From an uncultured Aquimarina sp. (GTDB taxonomy: Bacteria > Bacteroidota > Bacteroidia > Flavobacteriales > Flavobacteriaceae), in assembly GCA_947498705.1 (NCBI GenBank), contig CANMLW010000006.1, positions 124,001 through 188,000 on the forward strand: a stretch of DNA of 64,000 nt, written 5' to 3'. A model generated the notes under the pieces. That model saw only the letters and a list, made by a program, of their open reading frames with translations. It was not told where the DNA came from and did no database searches. Within the stretch, counting starts at the first letter, position 1. Each line of letters begins with the position of its first letter. Of the stretch, positions 27,921-37,322 are shown piece after piece. The translations under genes were made by a program, and so were the position numbers.

Positions 27921-28082
27921 ATGCCCATAGAAATAAAAGAGCTACATATCAAAATTAATGTAGATGAAAAGGAGTCTACCACTGGTTCTGTTGCTTCATT
28001 AGATAAGAAGCAAGCTAATAGATTAGTAAGAAGCCAGGTAGAGCAAATCATGCATATAGAATCTCGTAAAAAAGAAAGATAA
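27921..28082 (+). CDS. DUF5908 small eCIS protein
   Basis: 53 residues, beginning MPIEIKELHIKINVDE and ending in a Lys/Arg-rich tail. The opening is the hallmark of DUF5908, a short protein constantly found between tube and LysM genes in Bacteroidota eCIS loci (the Afp6/Pvc6 position). Its function is not known; it may join the baseplate or act as an assembly factor. Its stop overlaps the next ATG by one base (taATG), showing translational coupling. Confidence 0.8.
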   Translation: MPIEIKELHIKINVDEKESTTGSVASLDKKQANRLVRSQVEQIMHIESRKKER

Positions 28083-28828
28083 TGGGGTTATTTAAGAATT
28101 TGGGTAAAGTAGAAAAGTTAAGAATTGCACCTTACGAGGATGAAACTTTTGACGAAGGAAAAAAAGTATCTAAAACAGAAGAATTTTCAGTTTTAGCCAA
28201 CCCAGAAAAGTATAGTGTAAAATATTCTGTAGAACATAATACAGATCAGGCAGAAGGCGAAAGTCATAACAACCCTAAATATAGAGTATCTTCTTCTCCA
28301 GAGTTAAAACTGGACTTTATTTTTGATGGCACCGGGATTTTGGATGGTCACAGCAAAGGGTTAAAACTGGTAGATACGATTAATAAAAAAACTACTTCGA
28401 ACACCAGTGTTATTGATCAGATAGAACATTTTAAAAAAGTGGTTTTTTATTATGAAGGAGACATTCATAAACCTTATCACGTAAAAATCTTGTGGGGATC
28501 CTTAATTTTTCAGGGAGTACTGTCTGATATGACTATAGATTTTAACCTTTTTAAGCCTAGCGGAGAACCATTAAGAGCCATTGCTAAAGTTACGTTTAAA
28601 GGTGCTATAGATGATGATCTTAGAAAAGGACTAACTAAAGTAAATTCGCCAGATCTTACACATATAAGGGTGGTTAAAGAAGGAGATACACTACCATTAA
28701 TGGCAGAGCGTATTTATGGAGACCCTAAGTATTACCTGGAAGTGGCAAAAGCCAACAATTTAATCAACTTCAGACGATTGAGACCAGGACAGAAATTATT
28801 TTTTCCACCTATAGAAAAAGTATCCTAA
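28082..28828 (+). CDS. LysM-containing baseplate/hub protein (Afp7/Pvc7-like)
   Basis: 248 residues. The first ~190 residues form the conserved eCIS domain (EFSVLANPEKYSVKYSVEHN; 'SPELKLDFIFDGTG'; 'VKILWGSLIFQGVLSDMTIDFNLF'). The C-terminal ~50 residues are a LysM module (THIRVVKEGDTLPLMAERIYGD ... RRLRPGQKLFFPP). In related particles this protein sits at the hub between tube and spike, with LysM in a structural rather than peptidoglycan role. It is 2 bp ahead of the VgrG-like gene. Confidence 0.9.
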   Translation: MGLFKNLGKVEKLRIAPYEDETFDEGKKVSKTEEFSVLANPEKYSVKYSVEHNTDQAEGESHNNPKYRVSSSPELKLDFIFDGTGILDGHSKGLKLVDTINKKTTSNTSVIDQIEHFKKVVFYYEGDIHKPYHVKILWGSLIFQGVLSDMTIDFNLFKPSGEPLRAIAKVTFKGAIDDDLRKGLTKVNSPDLTHIRVVKEGDTLPLMAERIYGDPKYYLEVAKANNLINFRRLRPGQKLFFPPIEKVS

Positions 28829-28830
28829 GT

Positions 28831-30576
28831 ATGAATAATAGTGGACATATACAAACCAGTAAAGGAACTGGATTGGTAACGTTTAAAGTCATTATTGATG
28901 GATCAGAATTACCAGGTAAGTATGGTGTTAAAAATATCGTAGTAGAAAAAGAAATTAATAGAATTCCTTATGCTCAAATTATTCTGATAGACGGTGATGT
29001 ACCTAAACAGGATTTTGAACTCAGTAATGAAGATTTACTAATTCCTGGAAAACAAATTGAAATTACTTCTGGGTATTATTCTGACGAAGAAACCATTTTT
29101 AAAGGGGTTATAATCAAGCATAGTATTAAAATACGTAACAATCGATCTTACCTTACCGTAGAATGTAGAGACGAAGTGGTAAAAATGTCTTTGGGCAGAA
29201 AAAGCGCTTTTTATTATGAAAGTAGTGATAGTGATGTGATCGATACCTTATTGGCAAACAATGGTTTTTCTGGTACAGTAGAGACTACCAATACTGTACA
29301 TAAGGAATTAGTACAATATAGAGCTTCTGATTGGGATTTTATGCTAACAAGAGCACAGGCAAATGGCAAGTTGTGTTTTGTAGACGATGGAGAGATCAAA
29401 ATAGAGAAACCCGATGTAAGCAGTGCAGCCGTAGAAACGATAACTTTTGGATCTTCTATTCATGAATTTGATGGAGAGATAGATGCAAGAGATCAGTTTT
29501 CTACAATTACTTCTTCATCATGGAATCCGACAGATCAGGAATTAATCGAAGCAGAAGCACAAGACCCCGGAGTTTCTCTTAATGGAGATTTATCTTCTAA
29601 CGACTTAGCAGAGGTTTTTAATATCGAGAACCTGGAGCAAAAGCATGGAGGAAACTTGACTCAAGATGAGTTACAGGATTGGAGCGATGCCAAAGCTTTG
29701 TACCAACAGTTAGCCAAGACCAGAGGACGTGTAAAATTTCAAGGAATTGCTGGGGTAAAACCTGGTACATGCTTAACCTTAGAAGGAGTTGGTAATCGAT
29801 TTAATGGTAAGGTTTATGTGAGCGCTGTTCGTCACGAGTTAGCCGATGGAAATTGGCTAGTAGACGCACAATTTGGATTGTCGCCAAAATGGTTCTCAGA
29901 GACCTATGATGTAAACGAAATGCCAGGCTCAGGAATTATACCGGCAATTAATGGATTGCATATAGGAATAGTAACACAGTTAGAATCTGATCCAGATGGT
30001 GAAGATCGAATTCTGGTACAAATTCCTATTGTAAATAATGAAGAAGAAGGTATTTGGGCGCGAGTAGCAACATTAGATGCAGGAGAAAATAGAGGCTCTT
30101 TTTTTAGACCAGAAATTGAAGATGAAGTTATTATAGGATTTATTAATGATGATCCTAATGATGCCGTAGTTTTAGGAATGTTGCACAGTAGTGCAAAACC
30201 AGCTCCTATTACCGCAGCAGATGATAATCACGAAAAAGGATTTGTGACACGTAGTGAGATGAAAATGTTGTTTAACGATGATAAAATCTCATATGTATTA
30301 GAAACACCCGCGGGAAAAAAGGTAACGCTAGATGAAGATGCCGGAATTCTACAATTAGAAGACGAGCATTCGAACATAATGACATTCAATGATTCAGGAA
30401 TTACCATAGAAAGTGCGGGAGATATTACAATCAAGGCTTCTGGCGATTTAAATATGGAAGGAACCAATGTAAATATCAATGCCAATGCACAATTAAAAGC
30501 AGAAGGAGGTTCGGGATCAGAAGTGTCTTCGGGTGCAATTACGGTTATAAAAGGATCTCAGGTACAAATAAATTAA
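28831..30576 (+). CDS. VgrG-like central spike (gp27-gp5 fusion; Afp8/Pvc8-like)
   Basis: 581 residues. The N-terminal gp27-like hub region (to about 360) includes 'YRASDWDFMLTRAQANGKLC'. An OB-fold follows at about 370-455 (GIVTQLESDPDGEDRILVQI; 'GSFFRPEIEDEVIIGFINDDP'), then a C-terminal beta-helix needle (GITIESAGDITIKASGDLNMEGTN). It trimerises to form the puncturing spike. There is no extra C-terminal enzymatic domain, so any toxic activity must come from the separate cargo. It is followed 11 bp later by PAAR. Confidence 0.95.
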   Translation: MNNSGHIQTSKGTGLVTFKVIIDGSELPGKYGVKNIVVEKEINRIPYAQIILIDGDVPKQDFELSNEDLLIPGKQIEITSGYYSDEETIFKGVIIKHSIKIRNNRSYLTVECRDEVVKMSLGRKSAFYYESSDSDVIDTLLANNGFSGTVETTNTVHKELVQYRASDWDFMLTRAQANGKLCFVDDGEIKIEKPDVSSAAVETITFGSSIHEFDGEIDARDQFSTITSSSWNPTDQELIEAEAQDPGVSLNGDLSSNDLAEVFNIENLEQKHGGNLTQDELQDWSDAKALYQQLAKTRGRVKFQGIAGVKPGTCLTLEGVGNRFNGKVYVSAVRHELADGNWLVDAQFGLSPKWFSETYDVNEMPGSGIIPAINGLHIGIVTQLESDPDGEDRILVQIPIVNNEEEGIWARVATLDAGENRGSFFRPEIEDEVIIGFINDDPNDAVVLGMLHSSAKPAPITAADDNHEKGFVTRSEMKMLFNDDKISYVLETPAGKKVTLDEDAGILQLEDEHSNIMTFNDSGITIESAGDITIKASGDLNMEGTNVNINANAQLKAEGGSGSEVSSGAITVIKGSQVQIN

Positions 30577-30587
30577 AGCAATAAGAA

Positions 30588-30878
30588 ATGAAACCGGCAG
30601 CAAGAATAACAGATATGCATACCTGTCCTATGGTAACAGGAACCGTTCCGCATGTAGGTGGCCCTATATTACCGGCAGGAGAACCTACTGTTTTAATAGG
30701 AGGGTTGCCAGCTGCAAGAATGGGAGATATGGCGGTTTGCACAGGACCACCAGATACTATTGCCAGTGGTTCAGGGACCGTATTGATAGGAGGCAAACCA
30801 GCGGCAAGAATGGGAGACAGTACAGTACATGGAGGAGTGATCACAGCAGGAGAACCTACTGTTTTGATAGGTGGATAG
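30588..30878 (+). CDS. PAAR-domain spike tip protein
   Basis: 96 residues, almost wholly PAAR: the start 'AARITDMHTCPM' and two internally repeated units ending PTVLIGGLPAARMGD and GTVLIGGKPAARMGD. The His and Cys residues (MHTC, VCTG, VHGG) suit the zinc site at the tip. It forms the sharp cone on the VgrG-like spike. Short form with no fused effector. Confidence 0.95.
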   Translation: MKPAARITDMHTCPMVTGTVPHVGGPILPAGEPTVLIGGLPAARMGDMAVCTGPPDTIASGSGTVLIGGKPAARMGDSTVHGGVITAGEPTVLIGG

Positions 30879-30975
30879 AAAACCAAAAGAAATTGGTTCA
30901 AAAAGTAATATTAAGTAAGACGCATAATCCGATTTTTTAAAGGATGTCGTCGATTAACTAATAAAAAAATAACGT

Positions 30976-31386
30976 GTGAAAATAGATAAGGACTTTTTGG
31001 GTAGAGGATGGAGTTTCCCTCCCGAGTTTAATATAGCGCAAAAAGAAGTGGTAATGACCACGGGTAATGATGACATCAAAAATAGTCTAATCATTCTACT
31101 ATCTACAAGACTGCGTGAACGGGTAATGATCCCTAAATATGGATGTAATCTAGAAGAATTACTTTTTAAACCTTTGGATTTGACCTTAGAAACAGAGATT
31201 AAAGATATCATAACCAAAGCGATCTTATATCACGAACCAAGGATCGATATTTTAGAAATAAATCTGGATAACACAGATGAGTTAGAAGGAGAGGTTTTGA
31301 TTCAAATCGACTATCAAATAAGGAATACCAATACAAGAAGTAACCTTGTTTACCCTTTTTACAAGGGAGAAGCAACAGAAATCTAA
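30976..31386 (+). CDS. gp25/GPW-like baseplate protein (Afp9/Pvc9-like)
   Basis: 136 residues from a GTG start; the next in-frame Met is at residue 26, too late for the family. The blocks 'FLGRGWSFPPEF', 'LIILLSTRLRERVMIPKYGCNLEELLF' and 'ILYHEPRIDILEINLD' are typical of gp25, including the conserved E-P-R motif. gp25 nucleates sheath assembly on the baseplate. A 97-bp gap separates it from PAAR, larger than other gaps in the operon. Confidence 0.95.
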   Translation: MKIDKDFLGRGWSFPPEFNIAQKEVVMTTGNDDIKNSLIILLSTRLRERVMIPKYGCNLEELLFKPLDLTLETEIKDIITKAILYHEPRIDILEINLDNTDELEGEVLIQIDYQIRNTNTRSNLVYPFYKGEATEI

Positions 31387-31392
31387 AAAAAT

Positions 31393-34300
31393 ATGACAAA
31401 GCATACAGATACGTTTTTACACTTTAGAGAAGGAAAAACACAGTCGCAGCGTTTTTTAGAAGAGTTGAATCCTGAAAATTTACAACTCAATGATCTCGAT
31501 GTTGCAGATTGGCTACTTTTTGCGTTTAATTTTGCTCAACACCTTAACTATTTTGATAAAGAAAATCCAGAAATAGTAACCGCAAACTGGCAAGATTTTT
31601 TTGATCATTTTGGTATAAAAGAAACCATTAAACAGGAGCGATTAGATTTAGTAGATGGTGATGTAATAGAAATTCCAAGGAGAGAAGAACTTACGTATAA
31701 AAGAATACATAAAAATATACATGCTAAGCTAGCAGAATTCGAAAAAGAAGGTGCGTTAACACCTCATTTGGTGTTGTTTATCTCCTTTCTGAAAATTTTA
31801 GAGTACTCTAAAGGGCGTTTCAATAACTTAACCAAAAGGCATCTTGATTTTTATTACAAGGATATTTTACAAATTGAGAAAAAAGAAGCTGTTGCCGATA
31901 GAGCCTATGTAATCTTCGAATTAGCAAAAAAGGCAGTTGAAGAAAAAATCCCAGAAGGAACTTTATTAGATGCAAAAAAAGATGCTAATGGTAAAAAACG
32001 AGTATATAGGGTAACAGAAGATATTATAGCAAATCAGGCTCAGGTAGTTGCTATAAAAAGTTTTTTTAAATACGATGGTAATGATCAGGCAGTTGATAGT
32101 AATACTGACGAAGACAAAGATAAGAATGAAGAAAATGGAGAGTTAAAGATGGCTCCAATTGCTAATTCATTAGATGGGTTAGGAAAAGAATTGAATGAAA
32201 ATACAGAATATTGGTGGCCATTTGGATATACCTCTAAAGAAGCCAATTATCCAGAACTACCTAATGCAGTACTAGGGTTCTCTGTTGCATCACCAGTTTT
32301 AAATTTAAATCAAGGGGTCAGAAATGTTGTGGTTACTATTAATTACAAAAAGGGTTTCAAAGGTGCTCTAGATGGGTTTTCTGCCAATGAGATTAAACAA
32401 AATATGGTGGTATTGTCTAGTGGAGAAAAAGATTGGTTAGAAGATGTAAACACCATAAAATTAGTTAAAAACGAAGCAAAAGGACTAACTTTTGAGTTAG
32501 AATTCCCAGCAGATTTCCCTGCTATATTACCTTATCATAGCGAACTTTCTGGTGGATTTACTACCAAAGAGCCTATGTTACGCTTTTTGATCAAAGGTGA
32601 TCGTAATTATAAGTTGTATAAAGAGCTGTCAGAAAGACAAATAGAGAATGTTTCCGTAAATGTAAGTGTTACTGGGCTTTCAGAATTGTCTCTAGAAAAT
32701 GATAATGGAATCATCAATGCTAAAAAACCATTTTTTCCGTTTACTGCGCAACCTATTATAGGGTCTAATTTCATTATTAAGAGTGAAGAAGTATTTGCGA
32801 AAAATTGGGATACTATCAATGTTACCATAAAATGGAAAAATACCCCAGAAGTTTCTTTTAATAAACATTATGATGCCTATATCGCTAAAACGTTAGAAGC
32901 TATTCCCAGAGCATATTATAATGGTACTGGAGGCAAACGTGCTTCTGTGGTTACCAATGATAGTTACTTTACATCAAAAGTATTTTTACGTGATAGAGAA
33001 GAATGGAATTTAAAGAATAACAAAGTAACACTTTTTACTAAGCAAAGTGATAACACATATGAAACATCATTTTCTGTTACAGGAAACTATAAAGTAGGTA
33101 GTGCAGATGCCATTCGGTTATCATTAAATCAATCTTTTTTACAAGAAATCTATCCTGTATTATATACATTAACGATTACAGGAAGTAATACAAACCCACC
33201 AATCCCTACGCAATCCTATGTACCTTTAGTAGAAACTATTGAAATAGGATATACTGCATCCGAAGTGAGAAATGCTGCGGCATCTAATGAGCGATTAAGC
33301 CTTTTTATTGAAGATACTTTTGGCTTTTATGAAGAGAAAAAAGAACTGTCCAGTATAGTCCCTGTTCATAATGCTACAGGAGAATTATATATTGGTATTA
33401 ATGCATTACCAGGACAGCAAGTTTCATTACTTATACAAAATGTAGAAGGAAGTGAAAATCCTTTAAAAGAAACTTTTACTGGAGAAGAAAGTGTACAATG
33501 GGATGTATTATCAAATAACCAATGGAAAGACTTGTCTGATAATATTATCACCAATGAAACAGAAAACTTTTTACAATCAGGAATTATACGATTTGGAATT
33601 CCTAAAAATGTGAATACTGCAAATACTAGATTAACAGAAGGGTTAGTTTGGTTAAGAGCTTCTATGAGCAAGGCATATGATGCAGTATGCAAAACAAAAG
33701 GAATTTATACACAGGCTGTAGTTGCTCGTTTTGAAAATCAAGAAAACGATTTACAGCATTTAGAAAATGGATTACCAGCAAGCACAATAGAGAAGTTACA
33801 AACACGAATACCAAAAATAAAGAAAGTACAGCAGCCATATAATACAATTGATGGTATTGCAGAGGAATCTGACTTAGAGTATTACAGACGAATTAGCGAA
33901 CGATTACGACATAAAAACAGGGCCATTACGCAATGGGATTATGAGCAGTTAATTCTTCAAAACTTTCCAGAGATTTTTAAAGTTAAGTGTTTAAATCATA
34001 CTTCAAAAACCTCTTTTGTGGCACCTGGTTACGTAACTGTAATTGTAGTACCTGGAACCAATAATAAAAACATCTTTGATATCTATCAACCTCGAGTAAG
34101 TCAAAATACTTTAAGAAAAGTATCCAGCTTTATAAATGACTTAAATACGATGCAGGTAGAAGCCATAATAATGAGCCCCGAGTATCAAGAAATAAAGGTA
34201 GAGGTATCAGTAAAATTTTATAAAGAATTTGACGAGCATTTTTATAGCAAACAATTGGATGAAGATATCAAAAAATATATTTCTCCATGGGCTTTTAAAG

Positions 34301-34569
34301 CTTCCGAAGAAATAACCTTCGATGTAGCCATGAACCGATATCATATGATAGATTATTTAGAACAATTAGAATATGTGGATTATATAGATGGGATCAAAAT
34401 TTTTAAAGACGAAATAGAGCAGAAAAAAACACTTATTCAGGCAGATCCAAAATCAATTTTAGTTTCTGCAAAAAAACATCAAGTAACTATAGCAATAGAT
34501 ACATGCCCTAAAACTAGCTCAGAAGAAGTAAATACAGGAATAATAAAAGTAAATGTAAATGGTAGATAA
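31393..34569 (+). CDS. Large baseplate J-like wedge protein (Afp11/Pvc11-like)
   Basis: 1058 residues. The N-terminal half is long and diverged. The C-terminal third carries the baseplate J/gp6 core: 'DGIAEESDLEYYRRISERLRHKNRAITQWDYEQLILQNFPEIFKVKCLNH', then 'PGYVTVIVVPG', with the end resembling other eCIS wedge proteins. It forms the baseplate wedge that triggers sheath contraction. It overlaps the next gene by 11 bp. Assignment by motif and position. Confidence 0.9.
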   Translation: MTKHTDTFLHFREGKTQSQRFLEELNPENLQLNDLDVADWLLFAFNFAQHLNYFDKENPEIVTANWQDFFDHFGIKETIKQERLDLVDGDVIEIPRREELTYKRIHKNIHAKLAEFEKEGALTPHLVLFISFLKILEYSKGRFNNLTKRHLDFYYKDILQIEKKEAVADRAYVIFELAKKAVEEKIPEGTLLDAKKDANGKKRVYRVTEDIIANQAQVVAIKSFFKYDGNDQAVDSNTDEDKDKNEENGELKMAPIANSLDGLGKELNENTEYWWPFGYTSKEANYPELPNAVLGFSVASPVLNLNQGVRNVVVTINYKKGFKGALDGFSANEIKQNMVVLSSGEKDWLEDVNTIKLVKNEAKGLTFELEFPADFPAILPYHSELSGGFTTKEPMLRFLIKGDRNYKLYKELSERQIENVSVNVSVTGLSELSLENDNGIINAKKPFFPFTAQPIIGSNFIIKSEEVFAKNWDTINVTIKWKNTPEVSFNKHYDAYIAKTLEAIPRAYYNGTGGKRASVVTNDSYFTSKVFLRDREEWNLKNNKVTLFTKQSDNTYETSFSVTGNYKVGSADAIRLSLNQSFLQEIYPVLYTLTITGSNTNPPIPTQSYVPLVETIEIGYTASEVRNAAASNERLSLFIEDTFGFYEEKKELSSIVPVHNATGELYIGINALPGQQVSLLIQNVEGSENPLKETFTGEESVQWDVLSNNQWKDLSDNIITNETENFLQSGIIRFGIPKNVNTANTRLTEGLVWLRASMSKAYDAVCKTKGIYTQAVVARFENQENDLQHLENGLPASTIEKLQTRIPKIKKVQQPYNTIDGIAEESDLEYYRRISERLRHKNRAITQWDYEQLILQNFPEIFKVKCLNHTSKTSFVAPGYVTVIVVPGTNNKNIFDIYQPRVSQNTLRKVSSFINDLNTMQVEAIIMSPEYQEIKVEVSVKFYKEFDEHFYSKQLDEDIKKYISPWAFKASEEITFDVAMNRYHMIDYLEQLEYVDYIDGIKIFKDEIEQKKTLIQADPKSILVSAKKHQVTIAIDTCPKTSSEEVNTGIIKVNVNGR

Positions 34570-37312
34570 CAAACATATTAGTATTCCTAAAAAAGTAGAG
34601 ACGAAAGACGATTTGGATTTCGATTTTCTAAGACGTGAAGGTGTCAGACATATAGAACAATTAGGAAGTAAGCTTTGGACAGATTATAATTCTCATGACC
34701 CAGGTATTACAACTTTAGAGGTGTTGAGTTATGCCATTACAGATTTAGGTATGAGAATGAATCTGGATATGCAAGATATCTTGGCATCAGAGGATAAAAA
34801 GACCGCACATGAGCAATTTATAAAAGCAGTAGATATATTGCCTTCTGCTCCTTTAACACATTTGGATTACAGAAAATTGTTTATAGATATAGGAGAAAAA
34901 ATAAACCTTAACAGACCGGTGAAAAATTGCTGGTTAATGCCTTATACAGAAACAATCTATACCGATTGTCGAACGGGAGATCTTGCTTTTGATAAGACAA
35001 AATTAGGAGATAAAACATCTAGTTTTAATGTAAAAGGTCTATATAAACTATTGGTAGATACCGATGAAGAATTGGATGAATGTGATCGGGCCAATATCCA
35101 GTCAGAAATATTAAGACGCTATCATGATAATAGAAACCTTTGTGAGGACCTTGTTGCAATAGAAGAAATTGGTAATCAGGAAGTAGCCGTTTGTGCACGC
35201 ATAGAAGTAGAACGCAATGTAGATGAAGAATATGTACATGCAAGAGTATTGCATAAGATCGAACAATACTTTGCTCCAGAGGTTCACTTCTATTCACTAG
35301 AACAATTAGTAGATAAAGGGTATACTACAGACCAGATTTTTGAAGGACCTTTATTAGAAAGTGGTTTTATCGATACCGAAGAACTAAGGAATAGTCAGCT
35401 TAAAACAGAAATACGTTTGTCTGATATCGTTCGCGAAATTATGCAAATTGAAGGGGTAAAACAGATCAAAGAAATTTCGATGAATAGATGCGGAGGAGAA
35501 TCTTCTGAGTCTGACCCATGGTTATTGTGTTTGGATCCCGGTAAAAAACCAATTTTATGCGATTTAAGTTCTTTTAGCTATAGCAAAGGTACATTACCAC
35601 TTAATATCGATGAAGCCAAAGTAGAAAGGTATCTTGAAGAAATAAAAGATGAAGAGGCATTAGAAAGAGACAATGCGCAATTAAATAAAGAATTGGTTTT
35701 TCCAGAAGGAAATTATTACGAAATCGATAAGTATGAGACCATTCTTAATGAGTTTCCTGATACCTATGGAGTAGGTAGTTTTGGGATTGTTTCTAAAGCA
35801 ACACCAGAAAGAGAAGCATTAGCAAAACAACTTAAGGGATATCTATTATTCTTTGATAAAATTCTGGCAAGTTACTTTAAACATTTAGGAAAAGTAAAAG
35901 AAGTACTAAGTGTAAACGAGAGTTTAAAACATACCTATTTTACACAAGCTTTAAAAGATGTTAATGGGCTTGATGAGTTGCTGGGCGGAAAGTATGAAAA
36001 TAATGAAGCAGCGTTATACAAATTACTTTTTGAAGACATCGATAATAATATTCAGAGAAGAAACCAGGTTTTAGATCATCTTATTGGCCGATTTGCAGAG
36101 CGGTTTAGCGAATATACGTTTATCATGAAAGAACTATATGGTAGCTCTGTCGATGAGATTATATTACGAAGTAAAGAAGCCTTTCTGAAAGATTATACAG
36201 AGATAAGTAGATCCAGAGGATTAGGATATGTTTATTGGGAAACCCCCAAAGAGCAACTTTGGAATACAAATAATGTTTCTGGGGTACAAAAAAGGATAGC
36301 AAGGTTATTAGGTATTAAAGATTATACCAGAAGAAGTATTTCAAATTCTCATGTAAAAATTAATGTAATCAATGATAACGGTGATGATAAATATACCTGG
36401 AGAATCGTTGATGACAATAATAGAGTATGGTTGTATTCTGATACCGAGTATCAAATAGAATATGTGGCATTTACTATTATGTATACAGCTGTTTTTAACG
36501 CGATACAAATAGATGAAGAGGAAGTAGAAAATGTTTTTGAAAAACCAATTTCTGATGGTCAGTTTTTAGGAAATATTAAACTGTTAAAAGTTGGAGCAAA
36601 AGGATATCATTTTGTAATCGTTGATAGTACTGACGATCAGAATACAATTGCATTAAGTGGTCCTACTTTTAGTACTAAAGATGATTTAAAAAAGGGGATA
36701 CTGGAACTTTTAGGGTACCTCAAGCATTCTTTTACAGAAGAAGGTATCTTTTTGGTAGAGAATATATTACTGAAACCAACTGTCAAAATAGAAAATAAAT
36801 CACTGGGGATAGGATGCATGCAAATAGGAAATACATTTCTGGTAGCCGATGATGATCTCATGGATAGCGAAGTAGACTCGAATGCATTTATGACCGGTTG
36901 TGAAGAGGATTGTGAAGAAGATGCTTATGACCCATATTCATATAGAGTAAGTATCGTTTTACCAGGGTATAGCTATCGTTTTTCTGATCCAGATTTTAGA
37001 AAATATGCAGAAGAACTAATTCGCCAGGAACTCCCAGCACATGTATTAGCCAAAATTTGTTGGGTCGGTGATAGAAGAAGCGATGCTGCAACTGCAAAGA
37101 GCAATCTCGAAAGCTTCGAAGAGAGTTATAAGACATTTCTAGAACATAAATCTACAGGAACTCCTCAGGAGATTGTAGACAGTACAAAGGAATTAATCAT
37201 AGATATGAATGAACTGTATAATATTTACAGACCTGGTAGGCTATTAGATTGTAGTCAGGAGGGTAGCGACGATTTAGATGGAAAAATAATCCTAGGGCAG
37301 TCAAACATTTAA
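34559..37312 (+). CDS. Second large baseplate wedge protein (Afp12/Pvc12-like)
   Basis: 917 residues. The N-terminal block 'LGSKLWTDYNSHDPGITTLEVLSYAITDLGMR' is the marker of the Afp12-type wedge family. A late 'ILLKP' segment and a Cys pair region (TGCEEDCEED) follow. With the 31393 protein it should build the heterotrimeric wedge around the hub. It is translationally coupled to it and 10 bp from the fibre gene downstream, so structural and attachment genes look like one operon. Confidence 0.9.
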   Translation: MVDNKHISIPKKVETKDDLDFDFLRREGVRHIEQLGSKLWTDYNSHDPGITTLEVLSYAITDLGMRMNLDMQDILASEDKKTAHEQFIKAVDILPSAPLTHLDYRKLFIDIGEKINLNRPVKNCWLMPYTETIYTDCRTGDLAFDKTKLGDKTSSFNVKGLYKLLVDTDEELDECDRANIQSEILRRYHDNRNLCEDLVAIEEIGNQEVAVCARIEVERNVDEEYVHARVLHKIEQYFAPEVHFYSLEQLVDKGYTTDQIFEGPLLESGFIDTEELRNSQLKTEIRLSDIVREIMQIEGVKQIKEISMNRCGGESSESDPWLLCLDPGKKPILCDLSSFSYSKGTLPLNIDEAKVERYLEEIKDEEALERDNAQLNKELVFPEGNYYEIDKYETILNEFPDTYGVGSFGIVSKATPEREALAKQLKGYLLFFDKILASYFKHLGKVKEVLSVNESLKHTYFTQALKDVNGLDELLGGKYENNEAALYKLLFEDIDNNIQRRNQVLDHLIGRFAERFSEYTFIMKELYGSSVDEIILRSKEAFLKDYTEISRSRGLGYVYWETPKEQLWNTNNVSGVQKRIARLLGIKDYTRRSISNSHVKINVINDNGDDKYTWRIVDDNNRVWLYSDTEYQIEYVAFTIMYTAVFNAIQIDEEEVENVFEKPISDGQFLGNIKLLKVGAKGYHFVIVDSTDDQNTIALSGPTFSTKDDLKKGILELLGYLKHSFTEEGIFLVENILLKPTVKIENKSLGIGCMQIGNTFLVADDDLMDSEVDSNAFMTGCEEDCEEDAYDPYSYRVSIVLPGYSYRFSDPDFRKYAEELIRQELPAHVLAKICWVGDRRSDAATAKSNLESFEESYKTFLEHKSTGTPQEIVDSTKELIIDMNELYNIYRPGRLLDCSQEGSDDLDGKIILGQSNI

Positions 37313-37322
37313 AAAAATCAAA

